The notes: generated by a model not told the origin, from the letters alone. A DNA stretch of 53,122 nt from Anaerolineae bacterium (GCA_017303735.1 JAFLCF010000005.1:1-53122); one strand, 5' to 3'. Positions 14,806 through 22,465 are shown, numbered from the stretch's first letter. Numbers and translations are program-made.

Positions 14806-15126
14806 ATGGCAAATATTGATTATGAAGGATGTAGAAAAATTGGTGACAGCATCCATATTCAATTTACTAATGGAGAAAGTTGGCTTATTCCGCTAGATGA
14901 TATTGTTGGAGATATAGAAGAACAACGTCAAATAGCAAAACTTGAAATTATGCTGGATGTTTGCAAGCGCGATAAAGACGCATTGCGTTATCAGTTGGAA
15001 GAAGCCAAGCGAAAAGCCGCCGAACAAAGCGTGCACCTGACCGCCTTGCGGCGTGGGCTGGCGTTGTCGATTTTATTCAATGTTATCTTGCTGGTGGTGG
15101 TTCTTGTTACCATCGGCGGCAGGTAA
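14806..15126 (+). CDS. Cassette 2-1 protein: coiled coil plus attC-encoded membrane helix
   Basis: 106 residues, AAAAGGA upstream. Residues 1-35 are a small beta-rich part (HIQFTNGESWLIPLDDI, resembling a DUF2442-type domain), then a coiled coil to about residue 72. The last 30 residues are encoded by attC and give a transmembrane helix nearly identical to that of the cassette 3 protein at 6980-7219. Confidence 0.55.
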   Translation: MANIDYEGCRKIGDSIHIQFTNGESWLIPLDDIVGDIEEQRQIAKLEIMLDVCKRDKDALRYQLEEAKRKAAEQSVHLTALRRGLALSILFNVILLVVVLVTIGGR

Positions 15127-15141
15127 CGCAAGCCGTTAGGC
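15019..15141 (+). other. attC site of cassette 2-1
   Basis: GCCGAAC to GTTAGGC (15135-15141). About 106 bp match the attC at 7112-7235 with one difference. Confidence 0.85.
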
Positions 15142-15167
15142 GCTTCGCAGCATGAAAAAGAGGAATT

Positions 15168-15587
15168 ATGGCTAATAAACTTGAGTTTGAATTGAAACTT
15201 AACGTAAACATGAAGGTTGAAGAGGTTCGTTTGATTCTTGAAAAAACCTTCAAAATGCCTGTATCAGTAAGTGATGCTCAAATCGTGCTAGAACGGCTTT
15301 TGATAGCAAAGTCGACAGCGAAAGAAGATATAAGATTTATATGCCCTTCATGTAAGGAAACTTTTATTCATGCTTGGCTAACATGCCCAAATTGTAAAGA
15401 TAGCAAAATCGTTCCAGTTTGCGAAAAATGCAAAGGTAGCGGAGTTGATCCAGATAATACAGAATTGTATTGCGAAGACTGCGGAGGCGACGGCAAATTG
15501 CCCATGCGCCCATATGCCGCAGTAAAACAGATGAGCGCAATATACAAGCTTTGGAAGAAAGGAGAATTGCCAAATGGAAAAAAATGA
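15168..15587 (+). CDS. Cassette 2-2 first protein, DnaJ-like zinc centre
   Basis: 139 residues, GAGG upstream. Four CxxC pairs (CPSC, CPNC, CEKCKGSG, CEDCGGDG) resemble the DnaJ central zinc domain, including the CxxCxGxG spacing in the last two. The N-terminal 60 residues are helical. May bind a protein client or nucleic acid. Confidence 0.6.
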   Translation: MANKLEFELKLNVNMKVEEVRLILEKTFKMPVSVSDAQIVLERLLIAKSTAKEDIRFICPSCKETFIHAWLTCPNCKDSKIVPVCEKCKGSGVDPDNTELYCEDCGGDGKLPMRPYAAVKQMSAIYKLWKKGELPNGKK

Positions 15588-16029
15588 CTTCGATTTTACG
15601 ATAGAGGGTTTTTGTAAGTGTGGAATGTCGCTGGATCGTCATACTGGGGTTGGTTGCTTATTCCGCCCTGCCTCGCCAATAAAGTATGAACCGATTGATG
15701 TTTGTGATGTTGTGCGTCATGTGCCCAGTGGTGAAAATTGGGTTGTCGCCTGCGTTGATGGTGATAGGTTGTATTGGGCTGGCTATCCTTACGGTGGCTC
15801 TGCCGCTTTATCGGATTGCCAGCTAGTTACTAAAGCATCCAGCGAAGATCGGCAAAAACTACTGGTGAAGCTGGCGGAACTCACAGGCTTTGATGTGCCC
15901 ACTTTACGGGCAAGAGCGCGCCTAACAAAGCGTGCACTTGACTCGGCTACGCCTTGCCCTGATTGCGGCTCTAAGAAGTTAGGCATCCATTCCATAAAGT
16001 GCTCGCGCTATCGTCCGCCGAGCAAGTAA
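15574..16029 (+). CDS. Cassette 2-2 second protein, hypothetical
   Basis: 151 residues overlapping the preceding gene by 14 nt. CKCGMSLDRH and later HVPSGENWVVACVDGDRLYW, then a helical part. C-terminal CPDCGSKKLGIHSIKC is a zinc ribbon coded by the attC; a very similar CPDCGSVDEHIHYANC lies in the cassette 6 protein, so this attC type supplies a zinc-ribbon tail. Confidence 0.55.
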   Translation: MEKNDFDFTIEGFCKCGMSLDRHTGVGCLFRPASPIKYEPIDVCDVVRHVPSGENWVVACVDGDRLYWAGYPYGGSAALSDCQLVTKASSEDRQKLLVKLAELTGFDVPTLRARARLTKRALDSATPCPDCGSKKLGIHSIKCSRYRPPSK

Positions 16030-16044
16030 CGCAAACCGTTGGCA
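15920..16044 (+). other. attC site of cassette 2-2
   Basis: GCCTAAC to GTTGGCA, arms AAAGCGTGCACTTGACTCGGC and GCCGAGCAAGTAACGCAAACC. Confidence 0.8.
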
Positions 16045-16074
16045 AGCCCCTTGCATGGGCAGAAAGGTTCTAAA

Positions 16075-16443
16075 ATGGGCGTTGATTTGAGATTGTTTCC
16101 GTATTATGGCACTGGCGAACACGTTGATTTTTCGCATGATATTCTTGACGTTGAACGCCGCCGCGATTTGTGGACACCTATCAGCGAAATTGAAAAAGAG
16201 CACGGTAGAGATGTCCCCGAAAATTTCGCCACGTTCTGCGGGCGTTCTGATGATTACGATGACACCTGCTACGGCGCGACGAAAGATACACCTTATGGCA
16301 CGCCGCTTAAGTATGTGCTTGCTGTTCATCTGAAACCGCTTGCCAATCATCCAGCGGTAACAGATAACTACAAAAATCGTGCGGTCTGGGCGTTCATCCG
16401 TGAATGTCCCGATAACCTCAAGATTGCACTCTATTGGCATTAA
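16075..16443 (+). CDS. Cassette 2-3 protein, hypothetical
   Basis: 122 residues from ATG 16075 with AGAAAGG upstream. Begins MGVDLRLFPYY and ends in a helix before the attC, so unlike its neighbours it is not extended by the recombination site. No family recognised with confidence. Confidence 0.55.
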   Translation: MGVDLRLFPYYGTGEHVDFSHDILDVERRRDLWTPISEIEKEHGRDVPENFATFCGRSDDYDDTCYGATKDTPYGTPLKYVLAVHLKPLANHPAVTDNYKNRAVWAFIRECPDNLKIALYWH

Positions 16444-16447
16444 GGCT

Positions 16448-16576
16448 TGCCAACACCGCGTGCACTGGATTTGCGGGAGTCTGCGCGGTTCACAATTATT
16501 TTTCTGGCTTCGGGTTTTTCCTGCTCTCAGGCATTTACCCAGCCCGCCCACAAACCAGTAACGCAAACCGTTGGGC
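16448..16576 (+). other. attC site of cassette 2-3
   Basis: TGCCAAC to GTTGGGC (16570-16576), arms CGCGTGCACTGG / CCAGTAACGC. Confidence 0.8.
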
Positions 16577-16608
16577 GGAAGCCCTGCAAACAGAAAGGAA
16601 TATAAGCA

Positions 16609-16881
16609 ATGGTCAATTGCCCGTTTTGTAATAGTCCACGAATTATCTCCGCCCGCCATGATAGTGATTGGGGTGGTGGAAACTCCATTGGTACAGTAAA
16701 TTCAGATGAAGTTTACGCCGAAGGTGATTTGACAGAGGAAGGTGATGTTTATTCCTTTGGCGACATTGATATTCTTGTTTGTCTCGGTTGCGATTACACG
16801 TGGCAAAGATACGGTAATTTCCGCCCAACATCGCTTGCACCCGACACGGCTACGCCGTCCGAAACTGGCGGGCAATCGTAA
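16609..16881 (+). CDS. Cassette 2-4 protein, split zinc ribbon
   Basis: 90 residues, AAAGGA upstream. CPFCNSPRI at the N-terminus and CLGCDYTW near residue 62 form a zinc ribbon around an acidic, Gly-rich insert. The C-terminal 20 residues are encoded by attC. Confidence 0.55.
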   Translation: MVNCPFCNSPRIISARHDSDWGGGNSIGTVNSDEVYAEGDLTEEGDVYSFGDIDILVCLGCDYTWQRYGNFRPTSLAPDTATPSETGGQS

Positions 16882-16946
16882 TCAAATCATTGGTTGGCTT
16901 TATCTCGTGGCATAAATCGCCGTGCGGGTAAAGCCAACCATTAGAA
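16823..16946 (+). other. attC site ending array 2
   Basis: GCCCAAC at left; right end CCATTAGAAC in place of GTTAGAC-like core, a decayed crossover (G to A) that may block further recombination at the end of the array. Confidence 0.65.
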
Positions 16947-16950
16947 CCCC

Positions 16951-16985
16951 AAGCCCCCGACCTCACCTCGGGGGCTTTAGTTTTC
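16951..16985 (+). terminator. Intrinsic terminator after cassette array 2
   Basis: AAGCCCCCGA / TCGGGGGCTT stem and AGTTTT, differing from the array 1 terminator at only a few bases. Confidence 0.9.
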
Positions 16986-16990
16986 CCCAT

Positions 16991-17007
16991 CTAACCCATT
17001 AAGTAGA
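16991..17007 (+). promoter_or_regulatory. 17-bp early-region motif, copy E
   Basis: CTAACCCATTAAGTAGA plus TAAGACAATACT, 34 nt before the next gene. Confidence 0.7.
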
Positions 17008-17041
17008 TAAGACAATACTAGCCACAACAAAAGGAGTTCTT

Positions 17042-17374
17042 ATGCCCTGTTGGACAACCATCAAAACCACCCTCATCGTACTGGCGACCATCGAAGAAGC
17101 CGCGAAAGCTCTCGGCATCACGCTGGAAAAACGCAACGCCAATTCGTACACCCTGCGTAAGGGACGCGAACACGTCACCATTGAGCGCGAGAATGCCGAC
17201 CAGCCCTTCAACGTCCGCGCCCTCTCCGGCTCCAATAGCTTCGACACCGAGATCCTGCAACCGCTCACGGTCAAATACACCGAAGAGTCGGTCAAGAAGT
17301 ATTACCGCTCGCAGGGGTACACCGTCACCGCCGGTCAGAAGCCTGGCGAATTCGTCTTCACCAAATACAGCTAG
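17042..17374 (+). CDS. Ycf35/DUF1257-like protein
   Basis: 110 residues, AAAGGAG upstream. The opening CWTTIKTTLIVLATIEEAAK and the size fit the DUF1257 (Ycf35) family. That family is found beside DUF2997 and Ycf46-like AAA genes, and the next gene looks like DUF2997 and the nearest upstream backbone gene is Ycf46-like. The role of Ycf35 is not settled. Confidence 0.6.
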   Translation: MPCWTTIKTTLIVLATIEEAAKALGITLEKRNANSYTLRKGREHVTIERENADQPFNVRALSGSNSFDTEILQPLTVKYTEESVKKYYRSQGYTVTAGQKPGEFVFTKYS

Positions 17375-17383
17375 GAGCGCACA

Positions 17384-17602
17384 ATGGCAAAGCGACAGAT
17401 CAAAGTCACGATAGATCCCAAGACCGGCGTAATCACGGTCGACAACAGCGTGAACCCGAACGAACAACAGATCCTCCGCGAGCTGAGTGACCTTGCCAAG
17501 ATCCTGAACGGCGATAAAGCCGGCTTCAAGGTCGAGGAACACAAGCACACCCACGGCGGACATACCCACACCCACATTCATTCCAATGGAGGCAAGTCAT
17601 GA
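17384..17602 (+). CDS. DUF2997-like small protein with His-rich tail
   Basis: 72 residues, TAGGAG upstream. The N-terminus RQIKVTIDPKTGVITV fits DUF2997. The tail (HKHTHGGHTHTHIH) holds alternating His/Thr and probably binds a transition metal; such a tail is not part of the core family. Coupled to the next gene (ATGA). Confidence 0.6.
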   Translation: MAKRQIKVTIDPKTGVITVDNSVNPNEQQILRELSDLAKILNGDKAGFKVEEHKHTHGGHTHTHIHSNGGKS

Positions 17603-17844
17603 CCCTTGCAACTCAACCCCGCTCGAAATCCAAAGTCACTTCCGGCATCGCCTTTTATCTGACCATCGACGAAGAAGCCAAAGGCAGTCTGGAAATGGTT
17701 ACAGCTCTCCGCGCCGAACCCAAAGTGATCAGCCTTGAACGCACCGGCAAGGGCTTTTATTTCATCGTCGGCACCGAGTCCGCGATCTCCAAGATCTGCG
17801 ATCAGCACCCCGGCTGCCTGATGAAGATGGAAACGGTGCTGTAA
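17599..17844 (+). CDS. Small alpha/beta protein of the Ycf46 module
   Basis: 81 residues. Predicted beta-alpha-beta pattern (GIAFYLTIDEE, VISLERTGKGFYFIVG) like a ferredoxin-like fold. Overlaps both neighbours, so it belongs to the same translation unit. Family not recognised. Confidence 0.5.
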   Translation: MTLATQPRSKSKVTSGIAFYLTIDEEAKGSLEMVTALRAEPKVISLERTGKGFYFIVGTESAISKICDQHPGCLMKMETVL

Positions 17845-18269
17845 TGGCAGAAGAATTTATTGACTACGAAGAGATCTCCTCTCGCGAAGAGTTGATTGAC
17901 CTGCTTGAAGAAGCAACAGAGCGGCTCGAAGAGAAGTCGGCACTTATCAGCGATTTAAAAACGAGACTGGCTAAACAAGAGGGGGAGCACGTAATTAATC
18001 GTTTTGCTTTTCTTGCCGCACTCGGCGATGCAATTCCTGCTGATTACGATGGAAAGTTAACAGACGGTACCGAGCCAGTCAATTACCTTGCGCGGCATCT
18101 TAATTTTGAAATGACGGTGCTGAAAGAAAAGAACGAAGGTTTAATGCTCAGTAACACAAAAAACATCGAGTGGATTGAGCACCTAATGCAATCCGGCTTA
18201 CACGATGATTGCCGAATTTGCAATGACATTGAAGACTTTTTGGAATTAAAGAGCCGACAAAAGCCATGA
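17844..18269 (+). CDS. Coiled-coil hypothetical protein
   Basis: 141 residues; acidic coiled coil at about 10-50 (SREELIDLLEEATERLEEKS). HDDCRICND near the end. Start ATG overlaps the preceding TAA. Lower GC than its neighbours, so it may be a recent addition. Confidence 0.5.
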   Translation: MAEEFIDYEEISSREELIDLLEEATERLEEKSALISDLKTRLAKQEGEHVINRFAFLAALGDAIPADYDGKLTDGTEPVNYLARHLNFEMTVLKEKNEGLMLSNTKNIEWIEHLMQSGLHDDCRICNDIEDFLELKSRQKP

Positions 18270-18541
18270 CCGACAACTCCATCCTCATCACCGCCGGATA
18301 CGGCGGGAACACCAAGCGCCCCTTTGTCATGCTCGAAAACGAAGCCCTCGACCGCCCCTTGCAACTATCGCCCGCCGAAGCTCGCGATCTTGCCAGTAAT
18401 CTTTTTCAAGCCGCCGAGGCAGCCGAAGGCGATCAGTTGATCGTCGAGTTCGCCACCGACACCCTCGGCATGGAAATGCCAGTAGCCGCGCAGCTCCTTG
18501 TCCATCTGCGAGAGCTGCGCGGGAAGAACAGGAAGCCATGA
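18266..18541 (+). CDS. Small hypothetical protein
   Basis: 91 residues, coupled to both neighbours by ATGA overlaps. A beta-hairpin-like start (ILITAGYGGNTKRPFVMLEN) and a helix LSPAEARDLASNLFQAAEAA, an arrangement common in small phage accessory proteins. Function unknown. Confidence 0.5.
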   Translation: MTDNSILITAGYGGNTKRPFVMLENEALDRPLQLSPAEARDLASNLFQAAEAAEGDQLIVEFATDTLGMEMPVAAQLLVHLRELRGKNRKP

Positions 18542-19200
18542 CCGCGCCCACCATCAAACACAGCGGACTCATGTTCAAACCCGACATGATCCTTGCCTAC
18601 CTCAACGAACGCAAGAACCAGACCCGTCGGACGAAGAACTTACAGGTCATCAACGAAGCCCCCGACGCCTGGGACTTGATCTTCACACCGCATAAACCCG
18701 GCACGCGCTTTGTATCCTTCGGTCACAAGACCGACCGCGCCAATATCAAACATATCAAAATGCCCTATGGCGGCATCGGTGACCAGTTGTACTTCAAAGA
18801 GACCTGGCGCGCCTGGGAAGACCCCAGAAACGGGGAAGACTTCATCCAGTATCGCGCCGACAATGAAATTATCAGCCCTGTCAAATTCGGCTGGGACACC
18901 ACCAAGCGCGACGACTGGGATTACCTGGTCGGCAAGTTCGACAACTGGCAATCGTCCATGTTCATGCCGCTCAAGGTCGCCCGCATTCGTAGCGTGCCGA
19001 TCCTGAATGTGCGCGTCGAACGCCTGCAAGACCTCACCGAAGCCGACGCCCAGAACGAAGGGTGTCCGGTCGCCACGCTGTCACCGCATGCCTGGTACGC
19101 AAACCTCTGGAACTCCATCAACGGCAAAACTCTGCCCTGGTCAAAAAACCCGTGGGTCTGGGTCTACGAATTTCCGTTCTATCAAAAGGAAGGCAACTAA
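18538..19200 (+). CDS. Phage ASCH/PUA-like protein
   Basis: 220 residues. Starts with KHSGLMFKPDMILAYLNERK followed by NQTRRTKNLQ, has GDQLYFKETWRAW in the middle and ends KNPWVWVYEF. These fit a widespread phage protein with an ASCH/PUA-like beta-barrel, thought to bind RNA or modified nucleotides. Role in infection is not established. Confidence 0.65.
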   Translation: MTAPTIKHSGLMFKPDMILAYLNERKNQTRRTKNLQVINEAPDAWDLIFTPHKPGTRFVSFGHKTDRANIKHIKMPYGGIGDQLYFKETWRAWEDPRNGEDFIQYRADNEIISPVKFGWDTTKRDDWDYLVGKFDNWQSSMFMPLKVARIRSVPILNVRVERLQDLTEADAQNEGCPVATLSPHAWYANLWNSINGKTLPWSKNPWVWVYEFPFYQKEGN

Positions 19201-19201
19201 C

Positions 19202-19495
19202 ATGGCAAAACGCGATAACCGAGCAACAAAAGCGCAACTCCCCGCCGGCGCATTCCGCACCAGGCTTGAAGACGGAAGCCGTGTGTGGGTGGTCGATGGC
19301 AGGAACTTCGACAGCATCAAGGAATACATCCAGTATCGACGCGACCTGGCTCTTATGGAAAAACTCGAAGTAAAATCGACGGTTGACGACAAAGAGACGG
19401 TCGTTGTGCAGCCAACGCAAGCCGACGCAACCGGCGAGACCGACGATGGCTTTACAGGGAAAGCCGTAGAGCTCAAGTCCACTACTGGCGATTAG
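19202..19495 (+). CDS. Small hypothetical protein, end of early region
   Basis: 97 residues from ATG 19202; a longer in-frame extension is a shadow of the previous gene. Basic N-terminus, acidic C-terminus. Last plus-strand gene before the convergent late genes. Confidence 0.5.
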   Translation: MAKRDNRATKAQLPAGAFRTRLEDGSRVWVVDGRNFDSIKEYIQYRRDLALMEKLEVKSTVDDKETVVVQPTQADATGETDDGFTGKAVELKSTTGD

Positions 19496-19640
19496 AATTG
19501 TAAATTTGGATCAAGATATGACGCCTCGTACATCGAAGACGCCATCAAAATATGTCACAATATTGTTTGTGTAGTATGCGGTGATGAGTTCAATTTAATC
19601 GTCTCTCCAATTGTAAAAGCCGAAAAAGCACCCGTGCGAG

Positions 19641-19688
19641 GTCGGGGTGGAGAGATTTGAACTCTCGACCTCACGGACCTGAACCGTG
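19641..19688 (-). repeat. Inverted copy of the tRNA-Pro att core
   Basis: Read on the minus strand, it is the 3' half of a tRNA: anticodon stem CACGG/CCGTG, loop TTCAGGT, T arm GAGAG-TTCAAAT-CTCTC and acceptor CACCCCG. It matches the attP core at 46673-46719 at 46 of 47 positions; the one change turns the anticodon CGG into CAG. No D arm or 5' acceptor is present, so it is not a tRNA. It lies in the 429-base gap (19496-19924) between the converging early and late genes and brackets the late block together with attP. Confidence 0.85.
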
Positions 19689-19705
19689 ACCCTTCATTTA
19701 AAGAG

Positions 19706-19731
19706 TATAAAATTATTCACATAATTTTATA
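19706..19731. repeat. AT-rich perfect inverted repeat
   Basis: TATAAAATTA / TAATTTTATA with a 6-nt loop, next to the inverted att core. Could be a protein-binding site. About 10 nt downstream is an extended -10-like TGCTAAAAT. Confidence 0.5.
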
Positions 19732-19812
19732 GAATTTTTGTGCTAAAATAGACTTAATCAGCCGCCCCCGGTACGGACGCTTTAGACGCAGCTTTCACGG
19801 GTTCGGAAATCA

Positions 19813-19855
19813 AACAGGACGCCGTGCTTTGCCGCCGGGCGTCCTGTTGTGTTTT
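19813..19855 (+). terminator. Intrinsic terminator in convergent gap
   Basis: AACAGGACGCC / GGCGTCCTGTT stem followed by GTGTTTT. It stops plus-strand transcription before the late genes, and could also end a short RNA starting near 19750. Confidence 0.8.
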
Positions 19856-19859
19856 AGAA

Positions 19860-19886
19860 ATCCTCCCAGCCAGCCACTGGGAGGAT
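19860..19886 (-). terminator. Hairpin closing the late operon
   Basis: ATCCTCCCAG / CTGGGAGGAT with 7-nt loop, 39 nt past the last late gene; moderately T-rich after it on the minus strand. A second smaller repeat GGTATTT / AAATACC lies at 19899-19920. Confidence 0.6.
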
Positions 19887-19924
19887 CTGCATTTATCAGG
19901 TATTTCTACCTGCAAATACCAAAG

Positions 19925-21367
19925 TTATTCTTTCAGTGACTTTGTAAGAAACTCAGTCACTTCCGCCTCGCGGTCGCGGGCTGTCCATGTCCGCCCGTTG
20001 TAGATCATCTTGCCGTCTTTGACAGCAATCGGGATGATGTTTTCCGAGTCTTCGGTGTATTCCACCACAGCCAACCCCTGCTGCCATTGCTGGTCGCTTT
20101 TCGAGCCTGGCACACTGCCGTCCGTCTTGCACGCGCACCCAGGGCAAAACGCCGAATGGATGATGTCGCCGCTATGGGTTTTGATACGGCGGGTCACAAA
20201 CTCACGCCGGTGGATGTGTCCAAAGATGGTGGTATATGCGGTTTTGTTGACGATGGCTTTTGCCGTGTCACCTGGCCCGCTGCGCACTGTATCGCCGTGG
20301 GTCACAAATACATTATTGTTTAACCAGTAACCGACGTCAGGATACCCGCCGAGATATTCAATGTCCAATGTGTGCAGAGCCAGCAACTTCGGGAAGCTCA
20401 GGGCAGGGGGCAGCTCCATTTCGTCCACTGCCTTTAGCTTATACGCCTGGCGCATATTGGCAATGATCAACGTCTGCATGCGCAAGTCATGGTTTCCTTC
20501 AAGCATGCGCATCTTCGCGCCGGGCTTTGCCAGACGGAGCTGTGTCAGCCACCATGAGATTTCCAGCAAGGCAGGCTGTGTCGTCCAGTAGAACTCCGGC
20601 TCCGGCTGCCAGCGGCTTGACCACTCGCTCAGATCTCCCCAATCACCACCCAGCCCCATGCTATCAATCTGTTCTTCCTGGCATATTTGCAACGCCAGGT
20701 CTAGCACTCTACGGTCATGGAATGGGTATAGCTCTGTGCCGTGCAGTCGGCGCCGAAAACCGATCTGCGGGTCGAAGATCATCAACTCACGCCGAATGCC
20801 GTTCTTGTCCGGCTTTGGTGCTTTGGGTAGTTTTTGCAGGTCGATCTGTATTGGAGAAACGACCGGTTCAAAGGCTATCGGGCTAATCCGACGTAAGGGG
20901 GCTTCGATGTAGATGGACGGAACTACCTTGACGATCTCCCTGTCCTTGCTTTCTTTCACCTTCAGCGCAACGTCCCATTTTTTGACCTTCGGGTTATGAA
21001 CAAAGAATTCCTTATCCGCCCCGGTCAATTTCAGGAGTTGCTCAACGGTCTTAATCTGCCCTTCGACAATGACCGAACGGATCACGCCTTCGTTGCCGTC
21101 TATGTCGAATTCAACCTCATCGCCATACTCGGGTCCGATCAGGTTTAGATTGTCCTGGTTTTTTCCGTCTTCAATCTTCGGTCGCGCCTTCATGATACCG
21201 TCGTAATCAATAATGCCGAAGTTGCGCTCCAATAGGCTCATAAGCGAAGAGCGCTGAATTTTTAAATTCCTTGCCAGGTCGGCGATGCTTTTCGCCTTCC
21301 CAGAAGAAATAAGCTCCTGCGCCTTTTTGAGTAGTTCGTTATAGTCCGACCGTTGTTTTACAGGCAT
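19925..21367 (-). CDS. Calcineurin-like metallophosphoesterase with N-terminal HTH
   Basis: 480 residues from ATG 21367. N-terminal helix-turn-helix at about residues 21-47 (IADLARNLKIQRSSLMSLLE). The catalytic half carries the family motifs: FDPQIGF, GGDWGDLSEW, LEGNHDLR, VFVTHGDT and FGHIHRRE, so the dinuclear metal site looks complete. Comparable enzymes are nucleases or phosphodiesterases. It is the last gene of the late strand, an odd place for a DNA enzyme. The HTH suggests DNA targeting. Confidence 0.8.
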   Translation of the reverse strand: MPVKQRSDYNELLKKAQELISSGKAKSIADLARNLKIQRSSLMSLLERNFGIIDYDGIMKARPKIEDGKNQDNLNLIGPEYGDEVEFDIDGNEGVIRSVIVEGQIKTVEQLLKLTGADKEFFVHNPKVKKWDVALKVKESKDREIVKVVPSIYIEAPLRRISPIAFEPVVSPIQIDLQKLPKAPKPDKNGIRRELMIFDPQIGFRRRLHGTELYPFHDRRVLDLALQICQEEQIDSMGLGGDWGDLSEWSSRWQPEPEFYWTTQPALLEISWWLTQLRLAKPGAKMRMLEGNHDLRMQTLIIANMRQAYKLKAVDEMELPPALSFPKLLALHTLDIEYLGGYPDVGYWLNNNVFVTHGDTVRSGPGDTAKAIVNKTAYTTIFGHIHRREFVTRRIKTHSGDIIHSAFCPGCACKTDGSVPGSKSDQQWQQGLAVVEYTEDSENIIPIAVKDGKMIYNGRTWTARDREAEVTEFLTKSLKE

Positions 21368-21368
21368 A

Positions 21369-21551
21369 CTACGTCCCGTCCAGGTTCGCAACAACCGTGA
21401 AAACAGTCACCGGGATGGTATGTCCTTCATACGTGCCTTTCTCATAGTATGCCTGGGCAAGCCAGTCCCCGATGGTATCAATGCGGGTGGCGTTGTTTTT
21501 TATTTCGTTTATTGCGGCGTCGAGAACATCGTCGTGTGTAAATTTGCCCAT
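21369..21551 (-). CDS. Small conserved phage protein, hypothetical
   Basis: 60 residues with AAAGGAG upstream. Helical N-terminus (DDVLDAAINEIKNN) then TIGDWLAQAYYEKGTYEGHT. Small proteins of this kind are frequent in phage genomes but have no known role. Ends just before the phosphoesterase start. Confidence 0.55.
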   Translation of the reverse strand: MGKFTHDDVLDAAINEIKNNATRIDTIGDWLAQAYYEKGTYEGHTIPVTVFTVVANLDGT

Positions 21552-21573
21552 GAGGGACTCCTTTTCTTTTTAC

Positions 21574-22458
21574 CTAAAAACCTGCGTATGGGTTTTGTAG
21601 CGCACGCCCATCCCGCATCACGAACGGATTTGGCACCGACTCACCAGCTTCAAGCAATCGCCCGCGGAATTTTGGCAGCCTGTTCACAAAGCCGGTCACG
21701 GTTGCCCTCGCATCTGGAATAAAGCCAAACACTGGCACGCGCATCTTCTCGCCAAAGAAGTGCATCGGTTCCTGGTACCAGGTCTCGTACCCGGTCACAT
21801 ATTCCTTTGCATCTTTGAGCTGCTTCCGTGCCGACAAAGTCGGCGTGAAGAATAGCCAGGGATGAGACGCGGGATGAAACAATGTGTAGTCATTAAAGAC
21901 CGGGTTGATCGCCTCGACCAGCCAATCCTTTGCTGTCTCGCCAATATATCGCCATAGCCCGCCGCCGGTCATCATCGGCTGCACCTGTAAGAAGTCTGGC
22001 ATGCCATTTTCATTGATGCAGTCATGCCGCGTCCACGTGCCTGAGTTATTGCTCATCCACACGTTGTCTCGAAAGCAGCTCGCCCAGTCGGCTTTTGCCC
22101 GCTCAAGTGTCGGCGCTTTGATCTTGTTCATGTCAAAGAGCCACCACTGCAAATGGCACGGCATCAAAACCGGTTGATCGTCACTGAAACGAGCTGTTGC
22201 CGGCACAGCCTGCCCTGCCGGCGCGTCGTATCCTGTCCCCTGCGGCTTTAATGCCAGGATCTCGTTACGGCTGTTCCTGTCCAATTTGGTGATCGTGCGC
22301 ATGACGCCGTTTTTATCTTGCTCCGTCCAGGTGGTGTCATAGTCAGACTTCACCACGCCGAACCTCATCCCAGCCGGTCGCGAGAGTTTTGGAAGCGGGT
22401 CGGCTTGATACTGCTGCCCGCTTGCGGTCGTGAAGATAAGAGACATCATAAGAGGCAT
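21574..22458 (-). CDS. Hypothetical late protein, possibly virion- or wall-associated
   Basis: 294 residues from ATG 22458 (start uncertain). Trp-rich (HLQWWLFDMNK, TWTRHDC, PWLFFTP). Its N-terminus TTASGQQYQADPLPKL resembles the C-terminus of the gene before it (TTASGQVHRYNMVKL), so the boundary may derive from a short duplication. Its position after the endolysin suggests lysis or tail function. No family recognised. Confidence 0.5.
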   Translation of the reverse strand: MPLMMSLIFTTASGQQYQADPLPKLSRPAGMRFGVVKSDYDTTWTEQDKNGVMRTITKLDRNSRNEILALKPQGTGYDAPAGQAVPATARFSDDQPVLMPCHLQWWLFDMNKIKAPTLERAKADWASCFRDNVWMSNNSGTWTRHDCINENGMPDFLQVQPMMTGGGLWRYIGETAKDWLVEAINPVFNDYTLFHPASHPWLFFTPTLSARKQLKDAKEYVTGYETWYQEPMHFFGEKMRVPVFGFIPDARATVTGFVNRLPKFRGRLLEAGESVPNPFVMRDGRALQNPYAGF

Positions 22459-22465
22459 CAGCAGC

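Larger units (their letters stand above)
14778..16940 (+). mobile_element. Integron gene cassette array 2 (four cassettes)
   Basis: Four cassettes, about 14778-15135, 15136-16038, 16039-16570 and 16571-16940, each ending in an attC of the same kind as in array 1. The array lies between the AAA gene and its likely partner genes and ends at the same terminator plus motif module that ends array 1. Confidence 0.85.

Noticed and set aside
19641..19688. Functional tRNA-Leu(CAG)
   Set aside because: Only the anticodon arm, T arm and 3' acceptor strand are present; no D arm or 5' acceptor. It is a copy of the att core.
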